From an uncultured Anaerolineae bacterium (GTDB lineage Bacteria; Chloroflexota; Anaerolineae; Promineifilales; Promineifilaceae), in assembly GCA_937943625.1 (NCBI GenBank), contig CALEAD010000064.1, positions 1 to 49,033 of the forward strand: 49,033 nt of DNA. The letters run 5' to 3'. A program made the position numbers and the translations under genes. The notes under the pieces are model-generated. The model was not told the origin of the DNA and did not search any database. It saw only the letters and a program-made list of their open reading frames with translations. Positions 14,167 through 24,000 of the stretch are shown one piece after another. The stretch's first letter is position 1, and each line of letters starts with the position of its first letter.

Positions 14167-17055
14167 ATGGCAACTGTAAGGCTCCACTTCCTTGGCCCGC
14201 CGCGGCTGGAACGCGACGGTCGTATCGTAGACCCCAACACCCGCAAAGCCACCGCCCTGCTGGCTTACCTGGCCCTCAGCGGCGAACGGCCGTCCCGCGA
14301 TTGGTTAGCCGCCTTCCTCTGGCCTGACTACGACGAGAGCCGGGCCAAAGCCGCCCTGCGCCGCACCCTCTCCGCCCTGAAAACGGCCGTTGGCCCCGAT
14401 ATCCTCTACAGCACGCGAGAAGCCATCAGCTTGCCGCCAGAGCGCGTCTGGTGCGACGTGACCGAGTTCCGCCGCCTGCTGGCCGGTTCTGCTGCTGGGG
14501 GTGGGTGGGAAACGGCCGTAAACACCCTCTACCGCGACGACTTCCTCAGCGGCTTTTCCCTGCGCGACAGCCTGCCTTTTGACGACTGGCAGGTGATGAC
14601 GGCGTAAACCCTGCGCCGCGAACTGGAAACGGCGCTGGAAAAGTTGGTGAGCCGGGCCATTGCCCACAGCGCCTGGGAACCGGCCCTGGCGCTGGCCCGC
14701 CGCTGGCTGGCGCTCGATCCGTTGCGCGAAGAAGCGCACTGCCAGCTCATGCGCATTTACGCCGCCCAGGGCCAGGCCAACACTGCCTTACGCCAGTATC
14801 GAGAATGCGTGCGCGTTTTGGAGAAGGAGCTAGGCGTGCCGCCGCTGCCGGAAACCACCGCCCTTTACCAGGCCATTCAGGCGAACCGGTTGTTGCCGGT
14901 GAGCAGTGAGCGGTTCGTGGCAGGGAGTGAACCATCAGTTAAGGCGTTGGCCCAACCCTTCACCCCCTCACCCCCTCCCCCTTTCCCCACATTCCCCTTG
15001 CCCCTGGTTGGCCGTGAGGCTGAATTAGCCCGCATGCAGCAGGTTTACCGCCAGATTACAGCAGACGGCCGTTTTCTGGCAGTTACCGGTGAAGTGGGCG
15101 TAGGCAAAACCCGGCTGGCCGAAGCGTTGCGCGCCTGGGCGGGCGGCCAGGGCGCGCGCGTCCTGGTCGCCCGCTGTTATGAAGGAGAAAGTAGCCTGGC
15201 CTACGCGCCCATCGTGCAGCTCTTGCGCGACGGGTTGGCCCTGGAAGAAGCTGCCGCACATTTGCGCCGTTTGCCACCCCATTCCCTGGCCGAAGCGGCG
15301 CGCCGGGTACCCGAGCTGGCGGGGGAAGTGGCCATGCCGGTTTTGCCTGCCTGGGATCCCGGCGCGGAAAATCGCTTTGTTACCGGCCTGGCCGAGACGC
15401 TGGCGGCGCTGCTTGCTGGCCCGGCGCCGGGCATTCTCTGGCTGGATGACGCCCACTGGCTGGACTCAGCCTCCCTGGAACTGCTACTTTTTCTCCTGCG
15501 GCGAATGCAGCGGCAGCCCTACCTCATCCTGCTTTGCTGGCGCGAGGAAGAAATGCCGGCCAACCACCCCCTTGCGCGCGCGGTGATTGCCAACCAGCGG
15601 CCGGGCAATGGGGTGCGTCTAAGCCTCACGCGCCTCAGTCTAGCCGACGTCACTGAACTGGTAACGGCCGTAGCCCCCACGCTGCCCGCTGCTATTCCCC
15701 AACAGCTGCACCGGGAAACGGACGGTCTGCCTTATTTTGTGGTGGAGTATTTGCAAGCCCTGCTGCAGACCGACATAACGGCAAATGATAACGCCGCCTG
15801 GACGCTGCCGCCGACGGTGCGCGAGCTGCTGCACGCGCGCCTGGCCCAGGTTCACGCGGCGGAACGGCAAATTTTGCAGGCGGCGGCCGTTATTGGCCAC
15901 TCCTTTCCCGTGGAGTTGGTCCAGGTCGCCAGCGGGCGCAGCGAAGAAGAAGTGGTGACCGCCCTGGAAACGCTGGCGGCGCGGGGGATTTTGCGGGAAC
16001 AGGCGGCGCAGCATTCGGCCGTTTACGACTTTAGCCATGAAAAGCTGCGTACCCTGGCTTATGAAGAGGTGAGCCTGGCGCGGCGGCGGCTGCTGCACCG
16101 CCGCCTGGCTGATACCCTGGCGGGGGAGGCACAGCGCCACCCGCCGAACGCCCTCAGGGCGGCGCAAATTGCCACTCATTACCGCCAGGCGGGGCGGGAC
16201 GATGAGGCAGCCGCTTTTTTCGCCCAGGCTGGCGACCTGGCGCGGGCGCTGTATGCCCATCAGGAGGCATTGGCTTATTTCCAGTCGGCGCTGGCATTAG
16301 GGGGGCGCGACGACGAGACCTGGCGTTTGCACCAGGCGTGCGGTGACGTCTACGTGCGCCTGGGCAATTATGCGGCGGCGCTGACCAGCTATGAAACGGC
16401 CGTTTCCCTGGCACCTGCCGCCGAATCTGCACCCCTGGAACACAAGTTGGCCCAGGTTTACATGCGGCAAGGGGAATGGCTGGGCGCGAAACGGCAGCTG
16501 GCGCTGGCCGCGGCGCGTTACGGCGAGTCTGCCAACCCGGATGATCTGGCGCGCCTGGCCATTGACCGCAGCCACACCCATTTTTCCCTGGGACAGCGCG
16601 CGGCAGCCGCAGCCTGGGCACAGCAGGCGCGCGCCCTGGCTGTTTCCCCGCAAAGCCAGGCGCAAAGCTGGAATATCCTGGGGATTTTAGCCCGCCATGA
16701 AGCAGATTATGCCGCTGCTGCCGCCTATCTGGGGCAAAGCCTGGCCCTGGCCGGGCAGCATAACCTGCCGGAGGCGCAGGTGGCCGCGCTGAACAATCTG
16801 GCGTTGGTAGAAACGGCCGTTGGCCACACGGCAGACGCCCGCAACCATCTGCAAGCGGCGCTGGCTCTTTGCCAGCAATATGGCGACCGCCACCGCGAAG
16901 CGGCGCTGCACAACAACCTGGCGGACCTTTACCATCAGGTGGGGGATGAGGCGGCGGCGATGGCGGCTTTGAAAACGGCCGTAACTATCTATGCCGACAT
17001 TGGCGGGCAGCCCGGCGTCTGGCAGCCAGAAATCTGGAGGCTGGCGGCGTGGTAA
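14167..17055 (+). pseudogene. SARP-type transcriptional regulator with ATPase and TPR domains, split by an in-frame stop
   Basis: One frame of 963 codons is broken only by a TAA at 14605-14607; after it the same frame runs on to 17055. Order: winged-helix DNA-binding domain (about residues 1-90, ATVRLHFLGPPRLERDG), bacterial transcriptional activation domain (about 95-245, containing the stop; after it TLRRELETALEKLVSRAI fits without a gap), AAA-type ATPase with Walker A GEVGVGKTRLAE and Walker B ILWLDDAHW, then TPR repeats. CAA to TAA is the simplest cause. A GTG start at 14644 could still give the ATPase/TPR part alone. The family activates transcription in response to unknown signals. Confidence 0.82.
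14955..14990. repeat. 8-bp C-rich tandem repeat in a domain linker
   Basis: ACCCCCTC units repeat with an 8-bp period in the linker between the activation domain and the ATPase domain of the SARP-type regulator, encoding a Pro/Ser/Thr-rich stretch. Confidence 0.5.
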
Positions 17056-17111
17056 ACCGAATCCTTCCGCGCCATTTCTCCGCAATCGCTCGCTGACAAG
17101 TTAAAGATTTT

Positions 17112-17259
17112 GGCATGGTTCACGCTTTCTGGAAACGATGCTTTACAAACTGCTGACTAGACCGCCGACAGCAGGCCACCGACCGCGACACTGGAGAGGT
17201 ATGGCGCTCTGCGGTCGGTGGCCGGTGGTCAAATTCGTAAAGATGCTTTGAACCATGCC
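17112..17259 (+). repeat. inverted-repeat intergenic element, full copy A
   Basis: It begins with GGCATGGTTCA and ends with the complement TGAACCATGCC. Inside, GTC-rich arms (GACCGCCGACAG on one side, GCGGTCGGTGGCC on the other) can pair into a long hairpin. The conserved CTGGAAACG at the left end and a CTTTAC-type box at the right end define orientation. Copies B, C and the half copy D elsewhere share both ends. It fills the gap between the convergent SARP and formate-dehydrogenase-like genes. No reading frame is apparent. Confidence 0.75.
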
Positions 17260-17266
17260 CAAAACT

Positions 17267-19429
17267 TTAATGCACCTGCACCGGGTCCTTAATCGCCCCT
17301 TGGGCAAACAGCGGCGTAGGCTGCCAGCCAACCGGGGGAGAGGTGGGCGAGACGGCAACGGCCGTATTCTTATAATCCGGTATCTTTGCCCGCCTGTCTA
17401 GCTGCACGGCCGTAAGCAAATTCGCTGCCGCCTCGGCAAAGTGAAACGGGATAAAAACTGTGCCGCGCGGCGAACGCCCCGTCACCAGCACGCGCAGCTT
17501 AATCGCCCCGCGCCGTGAGCGCACCTCCACCCAGTCTCCCGTCTCCAGCCCCAACTTTGCCGCATCCTGCGGGTGCATTTCGCACGTCGCCTCTGGGTAA
17601 ATTTCGTGCAGTTTGGAGTTGCCGGTCATGGTGTTGCCGTGCCAATGGTACAGCACCCGCCCCGTGCTGAGGTTAAAGGGGTACGCCGCGTCCGGCTGCT
17701 CCGACTCTGTGCCGAATTCCACCGGCCAGAACTTGCCCCGCCCGCGCGGGAACTCCTCGGCAAAAAGATAGGGCGTACCAGGATGATCAAAGCTGGGGCA
17801 GGGCCAGTGCACGCCCCCCTCCCGCTCAATGCGGTCGTAATCAATGCCGCCAAAATCGGGCGTTAGCTGCCGCATCTCCTCCCAAATCTCGCCGGGATGG
17901 TGATAGTCAAAGCCGGCCGCAAACGTCACGCCCCGCCGCTGCGCCACCCGCTGCGCCAGGTCGCAAATGATCTCCCAATCAGGACGTGACTGGCCAACAG
18001 GAGGCACGGCGGCGCGGCAGCGCTGCACCCGCCGGTCAGTGTTGGTAAAGGTGCCATCCTTCTCGGCAAAGCTGGTGGCGGGCAAAATCACGTCCGCCAG
18101 CTCGCCCGTTTCATTGACAAAAATGTCCTGGCAAACCAGCAGCTCTAGCTGCTCCAGGGCGTGGCGCGTGTGTTCCTGGTTCGGTTCGCTCATCATCGGG
18201 TTTTCGCCTACGATAAACATGCCGCGCACAGCGCCAATTGCCGCACCTTCCACCATTTCTGTAGCCGTCAGCCCTGGCATGGGGTTGAGATCAGCACCCC
18301 AATAGCGGGAGAATTTGCGCAGAACGGCCGTATCCGTGATGGGTTGATACGCCGTAAACACCCCCGGCAGCCCGCCGCTGTCCGAGCAACCCTGCACATT
18401 ATTCTGCCCACGCAACGGATTCAGCCCCGTGCCCGGTTGCCCCACGTGGCCGCATAGCAGCGCCAGATTAACCAGCGCCAGCGTGTTGTCCGTGCCGTGC
18501 GTGCTCTGGCTAATGCCCATGCCCCAATAAATCGCCCCCCGCTTGGCGCTGGCATACAGCCGCGCTGCCTCCCGGATTTGCTGCGCCGGCACGCCGCTGA
18601 TCGCTTCCGCCCACTCTGGCGTGTACGCCTCCAGCGATTCCAGATAATCCGCAAAGCCTTCCGTGCGCCGGGCGATGAAATCCGGGTTGTACAGCTTTTC
18701 CTGCACCACCACGTGCGCCATCGCCTGAAAAACAGCCACGTCCGTGCCCGGCTTTTGCCGCAGCCAGTGGGTGGCAAAGTCAGTCATTTCCACCTGGCGC
18801 GGATCCACCACAATCAACCTCGCGCCATTTTTGCGCACCGCCCGCTTCAGAAAATTAGCGATCACAGGATGGGTTTCGGTGGTGTTAGAGCCGGTGACAA
18901 TAAAAACGTCCAGATTTTCCATTTCCGCGATGGAGTTAGACATGGCGCTGGTTCCCAGGGAGAGCTGCAAGCCGGTGACAGAACCGGCGTGGCACAGGCG
19001 GGCGCAATGGTCAATGTTATTCGTGCCTAGCAGGGTACGCACAAACTTCTGGAAAACGTAGGTGTCTTCATTGGTCGCTTTGGCGCTGGCGTAGGTGGCC
19101 AGCGCGTCGCCGCCGTGGGTTTGCACAATGCGCACCAGCTCATCAGCGACAAAATCCAACGCTTCATCCCAGGTGGCCTCACGCCAAACGGGCAGTGCGC
19201 TACGCCCCTCGTGACGGTTGGCGCGCATGAGCGGCGTCTTAACACGACGCGGGTGGCGCACATAGTCGGTGCCAAAGCGCCCTTTGACACACAACATACC
19301 GTAGTTCGGCGCGGCGTCAAAGGGGGCTTCCACGACATAAATGGTCCCGTCTTTGATCTTCAGGTTCATCTGGCAGCCCACACCGCAATAAGGACAGGTG
19401 GTGCGCACTACTTTATCGGGTTGAATCAT
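17267..19429 (-). CDS. molybdopterin oxidoreductase, formate dehydrogenase alpha-subunit-like
   Basis: A 720-residue molybdoenzyme. Seen: N-terminal [4Fe-4S] site Cys12, Cys15, Cys19, Cys47 (TCPYCGVGCQ and MLCVKG); the active-site stretch HCARLCHAGSV, where Cys146 stands in the position of selenocysteine in E. coli FdhF; the GSNTTETHPV and VDPRQVEMT cofactor loops; a C-terminal molybdopterin-binding domain. Cofactor would be a Mo/W bis-MGD centre. The usual partners (NADH-linking flavoprotein, iron-sulfur subunits, FdhD) are not in the window, so electron acceptor and substrate are open. The ATG has a GAGGAGG site that is the end of a repeated leader element. Confidence 0.83.
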   Translation of the reverse strand: MIQPDKVVRTTCPYCGVGCQMNLKIKDGTIYVVEAPFDAAPNYGMLCVKGRFGTDYVRHPRRVKTPLMRANRHEGRSALPVWREATWDEALDFVADELVRIVQTHGGDALATYASAKATNEDTYVFQKFVRTLLGTNNIDHCARLCHAGSVTGLQLSLGTSAMSNSIAEMENLDVFIVTGSNTTETHPVIANFLKRAVRKNGARLIVVDPRQVEMTDFATHWLRQKPGTDVAVFQAMAHVVVQEKLYNPDFIARRTEGFADYLESLEAYTPEWAEAISGVPAQQIREAARLYASAKRGAIYWGMGISQSTHGTDNTLALVNLALLCGHVGQPGTGLNPLRGQNNVQGCSDSGGLPGVFTAYQPITDTAVLRKFSRYWGADLNPMPGLTATEMVEGAAIGAVRGMFIVGENPMMSEPNQEHTRHALEQLELLVCQDIFVNETGELADVILPATSFAEKDGTFTNTDRRVQRCRAAVPPVGQSRPDWEIICDLAQRVAQRRGVTFAAGFDYHHPGEIWEEMRQLTPDFGGIDYDRIEREGGVHWPCPSFDHPGTPYLFAEEFPRGRGKFWPVEFGTESEQPDAAYPFNLSTGRVLYHWHGNTMTGNSKLHEIYPEATCEMHPQDAAKLGLETGDWVEVRSRRGAIKLRVLVTGRSPRGTVFIPFHFAEAAANLLTAVQLDRRAKIPDYKNTAVAVSPTSPPVGWQPTPLFAQGAIKDPVQVH

Positions 19430-19566
19430 GGCTTACCTCCTCGAAAACGACCGCAGACGGCTGACCGTAGACCGCACGTCTGGCACACAAGAGCAATCTG
19501 AGTTTCCCTTGTCGCCGCGCCCGCAATCGCGACCGCACCGGTCCAGTTCACCAGGCGCCGTTCCAT
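19426..19566 (-). CDS. candidate upstream leader peptide overlapping the fdh-like start
   Basis: A 46-codon frame starting at an ATG ends with CGLRSAVCGRFRGGKP and a TGA that overlaps the ATG of the molybdoenzyme (ATGA). The same ending, GLRSAVCG-HFQGS, occurs in the leader of the CBS gene and, slightly changed, before the 42990 gene. Base differences between the fdh and CBS copies in this stretch include three silent third-position changes. The frame's own ATG has a poorly spaced ribosome site. It may be a coupled leader peptide or a by-product of a DNA repeat. Confidence 0.35.
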   Translation of the reverse strand: MERRLVNWTGAVAIAGAATRETQIALVCQTCGLRSAVCGRFRGGKP

Positions 19567-19942
19567 TCCTGTGCTTTGTGCGATTCTTCACAAGGTCACC
19601 TGTAAACGGCGAAACGCGCCGCAGCGCGTCTCGATGCCCAAAGTCGGCCGTTACGGCCAAATTAATGCTTGTGCCTACATTATAGCGAATAACCAAGGTG
19701 CAGTATAATCAAGCACATCAGCAATTTTCAGTTTGAGCATCATTCATAAAGCTCTAGCGAAAATTCATGCGTGGATGCGTCACCACAAATGAAAGTATCA
19801 TACCGGTCAGCGGGTCAGTCGTCGGCGGTGCGCCGTTAGCCGTCAGCAGCCGGTGGTGCAACCAATAAAAAAGCAAAATGACCTTGCTTGTAAGCTGGCA
19901 CAGGCACCAAGATCAGGCATTGAGAAAAAGGCACACAACACA
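19430..19942. promoter_or_regulatory. 513-bp divergent control region of the fdh-like and trxB genes
   Basis: The left 60 bp are a partial leader repeat of the fdh-like gene. The right part (19757-19866) is a trxB leader copy. In the middle, TATAAT at 19704-19709 faces right and ATTATA at 19679-19684 (TATAAT on the minus strand) faces left, but neither has a good -35 box. The rest shows no gene I can support. Confidence 0.4.
19757..19866 (+). promoter_or_regulatory. leader repeat element upstream of trxB
   Basis: It contains a hairpin-prone stretch TTCATGCGTGG and CACCACAAATGAAAGTATCA, then GTC-rich sequence. The AATGAAAGTATCA box is identical in the leader of the CBS gene. It carries a 33-codon upstream frame (19767-19868) with the peptide start [12 protein letters not shown], whose TTNESI stretch also appears in other leaders. 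Unlike other copies it ends about 75 bp before the gene and lacks the TTTTCAAGGGAG tail. Confidence 0.5.
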
Positions 19943-20878
19943 ATGGAAAAAGAAAAAGTTATCATCATTGGTTCTGGCCCGGCGGGGCTAACGGCCGCTA
20001 TTTACACCGCGCGCGGCCAGCTAAACCCACTCGTCATTACCGGGCCGCAGCTGGGCGGGCAAATTGCCCTGACTTCTGAAGTAGAAAACTACCCCGGCGT
20101 CTTCAACCCAAACCAGGTACCTACCGGCCCGGAACTGGTGGAAATTATGCAGGCGCAGGCGGAACACTTTGGCGCCCGCCTGGAATACGACGAAGTCACC
20201 GAAGTGGATTTTAGCCAGGGATCACCCTTTACAGTGAAAACCTGGGACAAGACGTACCAGGCCGAAGCAGTCATCATTACCGCAGGCGCCTCCCCGCGCA
20301 AGCTGGGTGTACCAGGAGAAGACGAGTTTGTCGGGCGTGGCGTCAGCTATTGCGGCACGTGTGACGGCTTCTTCTTCCGTGGCCAGGATGTGATTGTAGT
20401 TGGCGGCGGCGACAGCGCCATTGAAGAGGCGCTTTTCCTGACCAAATTCGCCAAAAGCGTCACCATCATCCACCGGCGAGACAGTCTGCGCGCCGGACCC
20501 CAATTGCAAAAGCGCGCCTTCGCCAACGAAAAAATCTCCTTCATCTGGAACAGCGTGGTCGAAGAGATAACAGGCGAGGAAAAGGTGGAAAGAGTGCGCA
20601 TCCGCAACCTGCAAACGGGTGAAGTAAGCGAAATGCCCATAGATGGGGTATTTATCTTCATTGGCCACTACCCAAACAGCAAATTTCTCGAAGGTAAGCT
20701 GGCCATGGATGAACATGGCTACCTGATTACCGATGAGCTGATGCGCACCAGTGTGCCCGGCGTGTTCGCTGCCGGGGAAATTCAAGACCCCATTTACAAG
20801 CAAATGGGCACATCGGTGGGCCAGGGTGTGGCTGCCGCCATGCAGGCGCAGAAGTGGCTAAGCGAGCGCGAAGCATAA
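19943..20878 (+). CDS. trxB: thioredoxin reductase
   Basis: A 311-residue NADPH-dependent flavoprotein that reduces thioredoxin. Seen: FAD site [19 protein letters not shown] at the N-terminus, the QLGGQI loop, the redox-active CGTCDG (normally CATC) in the middle, the NADPH site [13 protein letters not shown] with the HRRDSLRA basic pair, and a C-terminal [14 protein letters not shown] contact. Length is normal. The ATG at 19943 gives the canonical N-terminus; the frame extends upstream to 19853 but into leader repeat sequence. A weak AAAAGG lies upstream. The Ala-to-Gly change in the active-site motif should be tolerated. A related ferredoxin/thioredoxin-like reductase cannot be excluded. 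Confidence 0.9.
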   Translation: MEKEKVIIIGSGPAGLTAAIYTARGQLNPLVITGPQLGGQIALTSEVENYPGVFNPNQVPTGPELVEIMQAQAEHFGARLEYDEVTEVDFSQGSPFTVKTWDKTYQAEAVIITAGASPRKLGVPGEDEFVGRGVSYCGTCDGFFFRGQDVIVVGGGDSAIEEALFLTKFAKSVTIIHRRDSLRAGPQLQKRAFANEKISFIWNSVVEEITGEEKVERVRIRNLQTGEVSEMPIDGVFIFIGHYPNSKFLEGKLAMDEHGYLITDELMRTSVPGVFAAGEIQDPIYKQMGTSVGQGVAAAMQAQKWLSEREA

Positions 20879-21038
20879 TCAGAATTATCTGGCGTCAGGT
20901 CAAAAAACATGCGCAGATTTTACTGATTGGTCTGGATTTTAGAGGAAAGAATCTACTAAATCGGCAAAAGCTGCGGATATTTATTTGTAGTGCGAAAAAC
21001 AAGTCAGCAAATCTTTTGCGCAAGAGGTGGCTGTCTGG

Positions 21039-24000
21039 TTATGGCGCCACGGGAATAGCAATGTAAAACGTGCTGCCGCGCCCCAGCTCGCTCTGACACC
21101 AGACGCGCCCCCCGTGCTTCTCGGCAATGCTCTTTACCAGGGCCAACCCCAGCCCGGACCCTGTTTTCTTCTCGCTGCCGCGCTGCTGCACGCGGAAAAA
21201 CTTTTCAAACACGCGCATCTGTGCATCCTGGGGAATACCGGGCCCGAGATCGCGCACGCTGATGATCACTTCCCCATTGGCATGCTCTGCGCGCAGGAAC
21301 ATTTTGCCGCTGTTCTCCGCATATTTGATGCCATTATCCAGGTAATTTGTGATTGCCTGGCGCAGCAAGGCTACATCCGCATAAACGGGCGGCAGATTTG
21401 GTGACGCTTCGACATGGAGCTGAATGCCATTGAGGTGTGTGTGCTGCCAGTATTGTTCGGCAATGTCTGTCAGCAGCGGCTGCACCTGAACGCGCTCGAA
21501 GCGCATCTCTATGCCGGCCTCAATGCGTCCTAGGTCGAGTAAATCATTGACCATTTGCGCCATGCGGTCTATGCCGCCCAGAATTTTATCAATATACTCT
21601 TTTTGCCGCTCGTTTAGCTCCCCCATCATTGGCAGCATGGTGGTATAACCACGCATGAAGGTGAGGGGGCTGCGCAGGTCGTGTGAAACTGTCGAGACGA
21701 ACTCTGACTTGAGCTGGTCTAATTCCTTATAGTGCGTAATATCGGTGAGAACGGAAACGCGCCCCAGGGTTTGTTCATCATTATTCACAATTGTGGAGGT
21801 GTTGGCGTAGAAGGTGCGTCCTTTAATCGTGATTTCTTGCGCGCTTGATTGTGTGCTATGGCCGGTTAGCGCTTTCACCAGTGGCTTCAGGGGGATGACA
21901 TCGGCTACGTGACGGCCAACTACTTCGGTGGTCTTCAGGTCCAGGATACGCTCCATGGTGCGATTGATCAGCAGGACGCGCTCGCTCTGGTCAGTGACGA
22001 TAACTGGTTCGGTAGCGCTGGCTAAGACGGCTGCCAGACGACGCCAGCCGCTGTCGGCCGTGGCGTAGAGGCGGGCATTGTCTACGATGAGGGCAGCCTG
22101 ACTGGCTAACGTGCGCAGCAAATTTTGCTCCGAAGTGGTGAGGCGATGTGGCTTGCGATAGCCGAGCCACAGCACGCCTTGCAGCCGTTCTTGGGCATGG
22201 AGGGAAAAAGCAACCAGGGACATAACCGGCAAGGGGGTGGTTTCGGGCAGGCGAAATTCCTGGCGAATCTGCTCTGGCGAATCCAGGATCAGTTCGGTGC
22301 TATTGCGCATGCGCAGCGCTATCTGGCGATCGAGGGCGTCCATGGTGTGGGCGGCGGGGCCTTCGCCAAAGGTGAGGGGATTGCCACCGCTGGGGTTGAA
22401 GACGATGGCGCGTGCGCCGATGGCGCCTGTGCCGCGTAGCACGCCTTTGAGCAGTGCCGGCATACTCTGGTTGATGTCCAGGCTGCTGGTTACGTCGTGG
22501 CTGACGCTGAGTAGCAGCGACAGTTCTTCCAGCCGGCCTTTCAGGGAGCGCTGCATTTGCGCAAATGCCTGGTATAGCTGGCCTATTTCGTCGTCACGGT
22601 GGGCAGTAGGGCTGGCGTTGAAGGGGTAGCTGCCACCGGCAGCAATGGTTTTGGCAGCCTGCACCAGGTCTGTGATGGGCTGGGTGAGGCTGCGACCAAA
22701 GTGGTGCAGGCTGGCAGAGAATACGGCCGTTACCAGCAACAGCGCCCCAGCCAGAGGCAACCCAATGCTCAAAGAAAGGCGTAGCACGACTTCATAAGGG
22801 GTGGTGATAACGGCCGTCCAGCTATGCGTCAGGCCGCTGACGTAATAAACCAGCTCGCGGGCGTTGGTGCTGCCCTGCCGCCCCTGGTAATAGACGCCCT
22901 GCGCGGCGGCAGCACTACCCAGCGGCGCTTCGGCCACAGGGGGATACCAGACCGTGTGCAGGCGGCTGCTGTCGGGATGAGCAATGATGCGTGCGTTTTC
23001 GTCTACAATAAAGCCTTGCCCCTGCCCCACCGTGCCCTGGAATCCGGCGACCAGGCTGTTAAGCGAGAGTTCAGGCACGCGGCCAACGAGTACGGCCGTT
23101 ACGTTCCCGCGCTCATCCAGCACGGGCGCCACAAAGCTAAGCACCTGCCGGTCAGAGGCATCTTGCGTTGTGGCCATATTCGGGGTGCTGGTAACAAAGA
23201 CATTAGCAACGGCCGTTTGCTCCAGGTCTGTCAGGCGCACTTCTGCGCCATCTTCCGGGAAATAGGCTACCACCTGTTCATTAGGGCCGACCAATAAAAT
23301 GCGCCGATAAACAGGGCTGGCGCGGAAAAGCTGTCCCAGCGCCTTGGTGCGCGTTTCGCGGTCACCGTTCACCAGGGCCGCACTATCGCCATGTTGCAGC
23401 AGCAAATTTTGCAGCCGCGCCTGAAAGGCGGGAATCTCAGCCGATACCGCCTGTGCATCGTGCTGCATCTGGTTCACTACCAGGCGCGTACTCAGAAACG
23501 TGGTCAGGCTGAAGACCAGCACCACGATCACCACGCCAAATACCAGCGCATAGCGCCAGAAAGAAACCAGCAAATAGCGGCTCAGGCTTTGACTTTCAGG
23601 GGAGGGGTGCAGCTCCACCGCCGGGCGCAACCCCGGCAGCAGGCGCAAAACCAACGTCACCAGCACCCCCCCAAGCAGCCCCTCAACCAGCAGTGGCAGC
23701 AAGTTGGCGCGGAAGGTGGAGAGCGCCAGATCGAGCGCGGCCAGCGCACTGGCAACCGACGTATTGGCGGTGACAAATGCGCCCACGCCACTGCCCAATG
23801 CAGCTACCAGCATCGCCAGCCCACCGCTTACCAGTGGTTGACGCAACCAGCGATAAAGCTCTCCCTGGTAGTTCTGCCCCATCCACAATCCAGCCAGCAG
23901 TCCGGCCAGGCCAAAATGAAAGATGTCAAAAACCTGGTGCGTCTGGCCAATGCTCTGCCCCAGGCCGCTAAACAAACCTGTCAGCAGGGCCACAGTCGGA

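Noticed and set aside
14605..14607. Programmed readthrough or recoding of the TAA in the SARP-type gene
   Set aside because: No stem-loop or known recoding signal is visible after the stop, and TAA is the least likely stop to be read through. A nonsense mutation or sequence error is simpler.
18985..19000. Possible selenocysteine codon in the formate-dehydrogenase-like gene
   Set aside because: The active-site codon is a Cys codon and no in-frame TGA interrupts the gene.
19853..19942. Longer thioredoxin reductase from 19853
   Set aside because: The extra 30 residues come from leader-repeat sequence and are not found in the family; the ATG at 19943 gives the canonical FAD-binding start.
20854..21066. 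70-codon frame after trxB
   Set aside because: Starts inside trxB, no ribosome site, AT-rich gap sequence, no family resemblance.
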